A stretch of 6,139 nt of DNA from Chloroflexota bacterium (GTDB taxonomy: Bacteria > Chloroflexota > Anaerolineae > Anaerolineales > UBA11858). The translations under genes and the position numbers were made by a program. Shown here piece after piece: positions 1 through 4,436 of the stretch (positions within the stretch are counted from its first letter, which is position 1; every line of letters begins with the position of its first letter). The stretch is from assembly GCA_030666985.1 (NCBI GenBank), contig DAOUWT010000168.1, positions 1-6,139 of the forward strand, given 5' to 3'. A model generated the notes under the pieces. The model was not told the origin of the DNA and did no database searches. It worked only from the letters and a program-made list of their open reading frames with translations.

Positions 1-2
1 CC

Positions 3-872
3 GCTGACTTTAGCGGCATCCCCGCTGACCTGAGCGAAATTCCCCTGGGCGAGCGCTTCGAACGTGCTGAAGCAAACGATGTGCGTTGTCCCCATGCGAA
101 AACTGCCGAGGCGATGCGTGACCGCATCCGGGATGCCATTGAAGCGCGGGACACGCTCGGCGGCGTCATTGAAGTTGCGGCCCTCAACTTGCCCATCGGC
201 CTGGGATCACACGTACACTGGGAGCGCAAACTGGAAGCCCGCCTCGGGGCCGCCGTGCTGAGCGTCCAGGCCATCAAAGGGGTCGAGTTCGGCCCCGCCT
301 TCGAGAACACTCGCCTCCCTGGCACGCAGGTACACGACGCCATCCGCTTAGGCAAGACCCCGCCCCTCGACAAAAAAATCCGCGAAAATCCGCCTAGCCA
401 AGGGCATGCTCTTGGCCATCCGCGTCATCCGCGTTCTATTCCCCCCGCGTCCCCAAACCCAACTCCAACCTCCAATATCCAATATCCAATACCCAATACC
501 CAATATCCAACCTCCCTCACCCGTCCCACCAACCGCGCCGGCGGCATTGAAGGTGGCATCAGCAACGGGCAGCCGCTCATCATCCGGGCCGCCATGAAGC
601 CCATTGCTGCCACGCTGACGCCCCAAGAAACCGTTGACCTGGCCACAGGCGAGGAAACCTCCACCCAATACGAGCGCTCCGATATTTGCCCCGTCCCCCG
701 CGCTGTGCCAATTATCGAAGCGGTCGTGGCCTTTGTGCTGGCCGATGCTCTACTCGAAAAACTCGGCGGCGATTCCATCGAGGAGATGCGCCCCCGTTTT
801 GAGACTCTGCCCCAGGCACGCCTCTCCGATTTGACGATGGATAATACTCCCCATACCTGGTGGCCAGAATGA
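3..872 (+). CDS. aroC: Chorismate synthase, C-terminal part (5' end outside window), with an in-frame repeat insertion
   Basis: Chorismate synthase converts 5-enolpyruvylshikimate-3-phosphate to chorismate using reduced FMN, the last step of the shikimate pathway in the cytoplasm. The frame is open from position 3 and gives 289 residues before TGA at 870-872; the N-terminal part is cut off by the window. Recognisable family blocks are GVIEVAALNLPIGLGSHVHW, AIKGVEFGPAFENTRLPGTQ, TNRAGGIEGGISNG (from 528) and the signature ERSDICPVPRAVPIIEAVVA. Between VHDAI (ends 344) and TNRAGG (starts 528) there are 61 codons, where the family usually has roughly 6-14. The excess is repeat DNA translated as a Pro/Ser/Asn/Tyr-rich segment, and the frame is kept through it. 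The conserved C-terminal half follows intact, so I call it a gene rather than a pseudogene, but activity is not proven. The stop overlaps the aroKB start, which suggests translational coupling. Confidence 0.93.
   Translation, partial: ADFSGIPADLSEIPLGERFERAEANDVRCPHAKTAEAMRDRIRDAIEARDTLGGVIEVAALNLPIGLGSHVHWERKLEARLGAAVLSVQAIKGVEFGPAFENTRLPGTQVHDAIRLGKTPPLDKKIRENPPSQGHALGHPRHPRSIPPASPNPTPTSNIQYPIPNTQYPTSLTRPTNRAGGIEGGISNGQPLIIRAAMKPIAATLTPQETVDLATGEETSTQYERSDICPVPRAVPIIEAVVAFVLADALLEKLGGDSIEEMRPRFETLPQARLSDLTMDNTPHTWWPE
371..441. repeat. ATCCGC-rich repeat element inside aroC, split by a palindrome
   Basis: The motif ATCCGC recurs at about 379, 387, 418 and 427, in the style AAAATCCGCG...CATCCGCGTTCTATT. 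A 20-bp palindrome (397-416) lies between the second and third copies, as if one element had been inserted into another. Similar ATCCGCG-type repeats are, to my recollection, scattered in noncoding DNA of many environmental bacteria. Here the element is translated as part of AroC. Its outer boundaries are approximate. Confidence 0.65.
397..416. repeat. 20-bp palindrome within aroC
   Basis: GCCAAGGGCATGCTCTTGGC is self-complementary at 9 of 10 pair positions, and the tenth is G-T. It has a GCATGC core. It is nested in the ATCCGC-rich element and would form a cruciform, or a hairpin in the aroC mRNA if the centre opens. It lies in mid-gene and lacks a T-tract, so it is not a terminator. Confidence 0.75.
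465..513. repeat. 7-mer tandem array, family A (7 units), coding within aroC
   Basis: Seven uninterrupted 7-bp units run through this stretch: CCAACCT at each end and five CCAATAT/CCAATAC units between them. The array is in frame with aroC and contains no stop in that frame, giving the peptide NIQYPIPNTQYP. Positions 464-481 are a perfect 18-bp reverse complement of 2459-2476 at the aroKB 3' end. The style resembles the short tandemly repeated heptamers (STRR) known from cyanobacteria. Confidence 0.9.
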
Positions 873-2482
873 GACAGTTATCAGTGGACAGTGATCAGTA
901 TTCAGTATTCAGTGATCAGTGTTCAGTGTTTTTGTATGGGCCTTCAGGGTCTGGGAAAAGTACAATTGGGAGGATTTTGGCCAAGAACCTGAATCTCCCC
1001 TTTGTGGATTTGGATGCGAAAATCGAGGCTCGCAGCGGAATGTCCATCCCGGAAATTTTCACCGTTGAGGGAGAGGCGGGCTTTCGGGAGAGGGAGCGGC
1101 AGGTTTTAGAGAGCATATTGTCCCCCGAAGAAAAAATCATTGCCCTGGGGGGCGGCACGCTGACAACTTCCCAGAACCGGGAATTGGCCGAGGCCTATGG
1201 CAAAGTCCTGCTCCTGAATGCACCTGCTCACACCTTGCTGGCACGCTTGCACGCGGATGCTGCCGAACGGCCTTTGCTCTCAGGAGACGCCGGTGAGGGC
1301 TTGTCGAATCTATTATCCAGGCGCGAGAAGCATTACGCTTCCTTCCCGCTCCAGGTGAACACCGCCGGCAAAACGTCCCAAGCCGTGGCCTGGGATATTC
1401 AAGTGGAACTGGGGATGTTTCACCTAAAAAGCATGGCTACTAAACAATTCCCCGCTTATGATGTGCGCGTTCGTGCAGGCGGCCTGGATAACTTGGGCGG
1501 GATGCTCAGGGCTAGCGGTCTGCGGGGGCCGGTGGCGGTAGTTACGGATGAAAACGTGGGGGATTTATATCTGGAGCGGGTGACAGCGTCCCTGGCGGAG
1601 GCCGGATTTGCAGCCCACGCGGTCACGATCCCGGCTGGGGAAAGGTCTAAAACCCTGGAAACGGTCTCGAAACTGTGGGAGGCTTTTCTATCCGCCAAAA
1701 TCGAGCGTGGCAGCACCATCTTGGCCCTGGGGGGGGGCGTGGTGGGGGATGTGACCGGCTTCGCGGCGGCGACGTTTGCCCGTGGTGTGGCGTGGGTCGC
1801 GGCCCCGACCTCGCTGCTGTCCATGGTGGATGCCAGCCTGGGCGGCAAGACCGGGGCCGACCTTCCCCAGGGGAAGAACCTCATTGGAGCGTTTTACCCT
1901 CCCCGCCTGGTGCTGGCCGATCCCCGCGGCTTGGAAACTTTGCCAGATGTTGAGCTTGCCAACGGTATGGCAGAGGTGGTCAAGCATGGCGTGATTGCTG
2001 ACCCAAGTTTATTCGAGGCATGCCAAAGCTTCCGAGGTTCTAAAAACCTCGCGGGACTGGAAGAAATTGTGCGCCGTGGGATGGCGGTGAAAGTGGGCAT
2101 CATAGAGGAAGACCCCTACGAGAAAGGCATCCGGGCCGCCCTGAATTACGGTCACACCGTGGGGCATGGCGTAGAGCTAGTATCCGGTTTCCGGGTGCGG
2201 CATGGGGAGGCTGTCTCAATTGGCATGGTCGCCGAGGCCCGCATGGCTGAAAGTATTGGCCTGGCGCAGGCCGGGTTGGCCGGTGGCATTGCCGCTCTTT
2301 TAAGCAGCCTGGGATTGCCAACGGAGATTCCGCCCGGATTGGATCGAGATGCCATCGTCGCGGCCATGCAGCGTGACAAGAAAAAAGCCGCTGGCATTGT
2401 GCGGTTTGCTTTACCAGCCGCCATTGGCGATGTGCGCGTGGGAGTGGAGGTGGGGGGCTGGATATTGGAGGTTGGATATTAG
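869..2482 (+). CDS. aroKB: Bifunctional shikimate kinase / 3-dehydroquinate synthase
   Basis: The 537-residue protein fuses two cytoplasmic shikimate-pathway enzymes, an arrangement known from Thermotoga AroKB. The kinase domain (about 20-180) shows the P-loop GPSGSGKST (24-32), D47/D49 of VDLDAKIE and R73 of GFRERE for shikimate, GGG 94-96, lid R134 in RPLL and RRxxHY (151-156). The synthase domain (about 194-530) shows the NAD-binding GGGVVGDVTGF (288-298), SLGGKTG, and the predicted zinc ligands E369 (MAEVVKHG), H429 (NYGHTVGH) and H445 (RHGEAV). I chose ATG 869 because it overlaps the aroC TGA as ATGA. GTG 860 is possible, and GTG 926 would give MFLYGPSGSGKST, a normal-length kinase start; none of the three has a strong ribosome site. 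Residues 3-21 and the last seven residues are encoded by 7-mer arrays, so both ends are repeat-derived while both catalytic cores look intact. Confidence 0.95.
   Translation: MRQLSVDSDQYSVFSDQCSVFLYGPSGSGKSTIGRILAKNLNLPFVDLDAKIEARSGMSIPEIFTVEGEAGFRERERQVLESILSPEEKIIALGGGTLTTSQNRELAEAYGKVLLLNAPAHTLLARLHADAAERPLLSGDAGEGLSNLLSRREKHYASFPLQVNTAGKTSQAVAWDIQVELGMFHLKSMATKQFPAYDVRVRAGGLDNLGGMLRASGLRGPVAVVTDENVGDLYLERVTASLAEAGFAAHAVTIPAGERSKTLETVSKLWEAFLSAKIERGSTILALGGGVVGDVTGFAAATFARGVAWVAAPTSLLSMVDASLGGKTGADLPQGKNLIGAFYPPRLVLADPRGLETLPDVELANGMAEVVKHGVIADPSLFEACQSFRGSKNLAGLEEIVRRGMAVKVGIIEEDPYEKGIRAALNYGHTVGHGVELVSGFRVRHGEAVSIGMVAEARMAESIGLAQAGLAGGIAALLSSLGLPTEIPPGLDRDAIVAAMQRDKKKAAGIVRFALPAAIGDVRVGVEVGGWILEVGY
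875..930. repeat. 7-mer tandem array CAGTNNN (8 units) at the start of aroKB
   Basis: Eight consecutive 7-bp units all begin CAGT: variants CAGTTAT, CAGTGGA, CAGTGAT (twice), CAGTATT (twice) and CAGTGTT (twice). Because 7 is not a multiple of 3, the array cycles through frames, but it is stop-free in the aroKB frame and encodes QLSVDSDQYSVFSDQCSVF. It contains TGATCA palindromes at 892-897 and 913-918. It runs directly into the first beta strand of the kinase (SVFLYG). No reversed partner is visible in the window. Confidence 0.92.
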
Positions 2483-2522
2483 ATATTGGGTATTAGATAT
2501 TGGGTATTAGATATTGGGTATT
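2460..2522. repeat. 7-mer tandem array, family A reversed (9 units), at the end of aroKB
   Basis: Nine 7-bp units of the form RGRTATT (GGATATT, AGATATT, GGGTATT) plus one GGAGGTT run without interruption. The last three pairs form a 14-bp higher-order unit (AGATATT plus GGGTATT). This is the reverse complement of the family found in aroC at 465-513, with an 18-bp perfect match (2459-2476 against 464-481). The aroKB stop TAG (2480-2482) is supplied by the array, and the tail WILEVGY is array-encoded. Confidence 0.92.
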
Positions 2523-2562
2523 GAGATTGGGGAGCGGGGAGAGCCCTAACGTTCTAATTCTT

Positions 2563-2583
2563 AACTCGCATCTCGCTACTCGT
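2563..2583. repeat. Short period-7 repeat NNCTCGY (3 units)
   Basis: AACTCGC, ATCTCGC and TACTCGT follow one another with period 7, which may be a decayed array of a third family. It lies in the gene-free stretch after aroKB. Three units are few, so chance is possible. Confidence 0.45.
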
Positions 2584-2602
2584 CCCGGCGTTGGTCTGCC
2601 AT

Positions 2603-2623
2603 CCACGAATAGGGCCACGAATA
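2603..2623. repeat. Direct repeat CCACGAATA, period 12
   Basis: CCACGAATA occurs at 2603-2611 and again at 2615-2623, followed by a partial ACGAA. It directly precedes the perfect hairpin at 2630-2666 and may be part of the same composite intergenic element. Confidence 0.5.
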
Positions 2624-2629
2624 AACGAA

Positions 2630-2666
2630 AAAGACTTCCGAAGTTTTCAAAACTTCGGAAGTCTTT
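2630..2666. terminator. Perfect inverted repeat (18-bp arms, 1-nt centre): possible terminator or REP-like element
   Basis: The left arm AAAGACTTCCGAAGTTTT (2630-2647) and right arm AAAACTTCGGAAGTCTTT (2649-2666) are exact reverse complements around a single C. In RNA the stem would close on GACTTCCGAAG with an AT-rich loop. On the + strand it ends in only TTT, so as a rho-independent terminator for aroC-aroKB it is weak. On the - strand the following run is five T, but no minus-strand gene is seen. It lies 147 nt after the aroKB stop. The perfection of the arms fits a dispersed palindromic element at least as well as a terminator. Confidence 0.55.
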
Positions 2667-2672
2667 GCATGC

Positions 2673-2751
2673 CTGATTCCTGCTTCCCTGATCTCCTGCT
2701 TCCCTGATCTCCTGCTTCCCTGATCTCCTGCTTCCCTGCTTCCCTGTTTTC
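2673..2751. repeat. 8-mer tandem array CTGCTTCC / CTGATCTC
   Basis: After a 7-bp opening unit (CTGATTC), units of 8 bp run from 2680: CTGCTTCC and CTGATCTC alternate three times (a 16-bp higher-order unit), then CTGCTTCC twice, then CTGTTTTC. It is noncoding on the + strand. On the - strand it gives a low-complexity open frame rich in G, S, R, K, E and Q that I do not accept as a gene. Confidence 0.88.
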
Positions 2752-2783
2752 CAACCCCCCAACCTACCAATATACCAACCTCC
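2751..2783. repeat. Family A-like units in an 8-bp register
   Basis: CCAACCCC, CCAACCTA, CCAATATA and CCAACCTC follow one another with period 8. The first seven bases of the last three are the CCAACCT and CCAATAT words of the aroC array at 465-513. The array abuts the CTG-type octamers, so the period seems to follow the neighbouring array. Confidence 0.7.
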
Positions 2784-2784
2784 A

Positions 2785-2793
2785 TGTTATCAT
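2785..2793 (+). promoter_or_regulatory. Possible extended -10 promoter for the Thr/Pro-rich gene
   Basis: TG-T-TATCAT fits an extended -10 element (TGn plus a near-TATAAT hexamer). Its 3' end is 7 nt before the ATG at 2801, where a leaderless transcript would start, and no Shine-Dalgarno sequence precedes that ATG. I see no clear -35. This is a pattern match only. Confidence 0.3.
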
Positions 2794-2800
2794 CTACCCC

Positions 2801-3289
2801 ATGCAAACAATCCCCCGCGGGCGACTTCATTATATATTAATCATCATCATCCTAGCCACCTTGCCCTGCTATTGCCTCGGATTCGTCGTCAAAGGCATCG
2901 GAAATCGGGTCAAGAGAACGCCCGTTGCTACTCAGGTTCCGACTCTGGCAATTGAACCCACCTCCACGCCGCAGGCCGTTCAGCGCACACCCTTCCCGAC
3001 CTTTACCCCCACCCTCACACCGACCACCACCCTCACCCCCAGCGGGACTCCCCTCCCCAGCGAGACACCCACCGAGACCCTGACCGCTACCGCGACCATC
3101 ACGGAGACCGCTACCGCGACCCCCACAACGACACCATCCCCCACGGCAACACCTACCCCCACGGTGACATCTACTGCTACGCAAACGGAAACCCCCACGC
3201 CCACATCCCTCCCCCCCACGGCCACACAAATCTCCCCCACAGATACACCTACTAATACACTTACCCCAACTGAAACACCTACTCCCTAG
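2801..3289 (+). CDS. Membrane-anchored Thr/Pro-rich protein of unknown function
   Basis: The protein has 162 residues. A short basic N-terminus (RGRLH) is followed by one hydrophobic segment, YILIIIILATLPCYCLGFVV (about 11-30), probably an uncleaved anchor or signal peptide. A good lipobox is not present (TLPC). A short basic stretch (31-39) leads into a tail of about 120 residues made almost only of Thr, Pro, Ser, Ala and Glu in TPT/TPTP patterns, with no folded domain. Such tails are common as extracellular stalks in Chloroflexota and often precede a folded domain, which is absent here. The stop TAG (3287-3289) lies in the first unit of the next 7-mer array, so the protein may be a truncated stalk. 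No ribosome site is visible. The tail is encoded by C-rich, AC-rich DNA prone to slippage. Expression is plausible but unproven. Confidence 0.7.
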   Translation: MQTIPRGRLHYILIIIILATLPCYCLGFVVKGIGNRVKRTPVATQVPTLAIEPTSTPQAVQRTPFPTFTPTLTPTTTLTPSGTPLPSETPTETLTATATITETATATPTTTPSPTATPTPTVTSTATQTETPTPTSLPPTATQISPTDTPTNTLTPTETPTP

Positions 3290-3353
3290 TACCTAATCCC
3301 TAGTACCTGATACCTAATACCTAGTACCTGGTACCTGATACCTAGCACCCGGA
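3284..3353. repeat. 7-mer tandem array, family B (10 units), between the Thr/Pro gene and the M42 genes
   Basis: Ten uninterrupted 7-bp units run in register, mostly ACCTNNT: CCCTAGT, ACCTAAT, ACCTGAT, ACCTAGT, ACCTGGT, ending with ACCTAGC and ACCCGGA. The array fills the whole intergenic gap, gives the upstream gene its stop and supplies part of the ribosome site of the next gene. CTAG occurs four times. Positions 3285-3304 match the reverse complement of the 22-bp repeat at 5478-5609 at 19 of 20 positions. Confidence 0.93.
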
Positions 3354-3354
3354 G
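3351..3354 (+). promoter_or_regulatory. Ribosome binding site of the first M42 gene
   Basis: GGAG is followed by five C and then ATG at 3360, which supports this start. Its first three bases belong to the last unit of the family B array, so the array edge forms part of the translation signal. Confidence 0.6.
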
Positions 3355-3359
3355 CCCCC

Positions 3360-4436
3360 ATGCCCCACACCCTAGAATTTCTCAAAAAACTCATCTCCGC
3401 CCCCGGACTCTCCGGCTACGAAGGCCCGGTGAGCAAGATCATCGCCGAAGCCTGGGAAGCAGTCACAGACGAGGTGCAAGTAAGCCGCATAGGAAGTTTA
3501 CAAGGCTTACAGCGCGGAAGCGGCCCCGAACCCCGCCCCAAAATAATGCTCGCTACCCACATGGACGCCATTGGCCTCATGGTCGCCGGTTATGCGGGCG
3601 ATTGCTTGCGTATCACATCCATTGGCGGCGTGGATTCTCGCGTGCTGCCTGGCCAGATGGTCACCGTCCATGGACGGGAAGACCTGCCCGGATTGGTCGC
3701 CCAGCCCCCCGCCAACCTCATCCCCCACGGGAACAGCGAAAAATCCGTCCCCATGGAATATCTTCTCGTAGACGTGGGACTCTCCGCCGAAGAAATCCGC
3801 CAAAAGGTGCGGGTGGGAGATGTAATCTCCTTTGCCCAAGAACCGCTAGAAATGGGCAAAGATACCCTGGCGGGGCACTCCCTCGATAACCGAGCCTCAG
3901 TCGTGGCCCTCACCCTGGCCCTGGAGGATTTGCACCACCGCTCCCACGCCTGGGATGTGTGGGCCGTCGCCACCGTGCAAGAAGAGGAGACCATGGCCGG
4001 GGCCAAGACATCCGCCTTTGGCCTGCGCCCCGACTTGGCCGTCGCCATAGACGTCACCTTTGCGGAGGGGCCGGGCGCACCCAAGCATCAAGCCTACCCC
4101 CTCGGAAAAGGCCTCACCCTGGGATGGGGGCCAACCGTCCACCCCGCCCTCTTCGCCGAGTTCAAGAAAATCGCCCAGGAGCTAGAAATCCCCTTTGCCC
4201 TAGAGCCTCTCCCCCGTGGTTCTGGCACAGACGCAGACGCCCTCCAAATTGCCGCCACCGGCATCCCTACCATCGTCATCAGCATCCCCCTGCGCTACAT
4301 GCATACCCCGGTCGAGATGGTGAGCGTCAAAGACATCAAGCGCACAGGGCGTCTGTTGGCGGAGTTCATTGCCCGTTTGCCGCTAGATTTCATGGAGACT
4401 CTCAATTGGGAGGATGACAAAAATGATGAAGATTAA
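3360..4436 (+). CDS. M42 family metallo-aminopeptidase (first of a tandem pair)
   Basis: M42 peptidases (TET, deblocking or glutamyl aminopeptidase type) are cytoplasmic two-metal enzymes that trim peptides left by protein breakdown and often form dodecamers. The 358 residues match the family's usual length. By motif the metal and catalytic residues are H67 and D69 (ATHMDAIGLMV), bridging D176 (GHSLDNRAS), base E208 with E209 (ATVQEEE), D231 (AIDVTF) and H315 (RYMHTP). The segment about 70-170 is the inserted dimerisation domain. N177 stands where many members, including the next gene, have a second Asp. A GGAG lies 5 nt before the ATG. The gene overlaps its paralogue by 14 nt and ends in an acidic tail (NWEDDKNDED). 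Substrate preference cannot be read from the sequence, and the name cellulase/endoglucanase sometimes given to this family is probably wrong. Confidence 0.93.
   Translation: MPHTLEFLKKLISAPGLSGYEGPVSKIIAEAWEAVTDEVQVSRIGSLQGLQRGSGPEPRPKIMLATHMDAIGLMVAGYAGDCLRITSIGGVDSRVLPGQMVTVHGREDLPGLVAQPPANLIPHGNSEKSVPMEYLLVDVGLSAEEIRQKVRVGDVISFAQEPLEMGKDTLAGHSLDNRASVVALTLALEDLHHRSHAWDVWAVATVQEEETMAGAKTSAFGLRPDLAVAIDVTFAEGPGAPKHQAYPLGKGLTLGWGPTVHPALFAEFKKIAQELEIPFALEPLPRGSGTDADALQIAATGIPTIVISIPLRYMHTPVEMVSVKDIKRTGRLLAEFIARLPLDFMETLNWEDDKNDED
4408..4413 (+). promoter_or_regulatory. Ribosome binding site that decides the start of the second M42 gene
   Basis: GGGAGG directly abuts ATG 4414 with no spacer, which is too close for initiation there. 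It lies 9 nt before ATG 4423 and 12 nt before ATG 4426. Position 4423 is therefore the best start. The site lies inside the coding end of the first M42 gene, which fits coupled translation. Confidence 0.65.

Noticed and set aside
345..527. Intein in AroC
   Set aside because: The segment is far too short, lacks splicing motifs and is composed of tandem repeats.
425..778. Minus-strand open frame opposite aroC
   Set aside because: It has no family resemblance and overlaps conserved aroC coding sequence. It is open only because of high GC and repeats.
860..868. GTG 860 as the AroKB start
   Set aside because: ATG 869 gives the classic ATGA overlap and a stronger start codon. The three extra residues have no support.
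3..872. aroC as a frameshifted pseudogene
   Set aside because: The same frame carries conserved motifs on both sides of the insertion, with no stop or frame change.
1729..1737. G9 run in aroKB as a phase-variation tract
   Set aside because: It encodes the conserved Gly-Gly-Gly of the NAD-binding motif, so the run is explained by protein constraint, though slips remain possible.
464..2476. Composite transposon bounded by the inverted family A repeats
   Set aside because: There is no transposase or target-site duplication, and the interior is ordinary shikimate-pathway coding DNA.
2493..2830. Two minus-strand open frames over the octamer array (rich in G, S, R, K, E, Q)
   Set aside because: Their sequence is just the translated 8-mer repeat, with no domain, and they cross the hairpin.
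2852..3240. Minus-strand Gly/Val-rich or Gly/Arg-rich open frames opposite the Thr/Pro gene
   Set aside because: They are low-complexity mirrors of the AC-rich coding repeat. The + frame has a sensible anchor and start.
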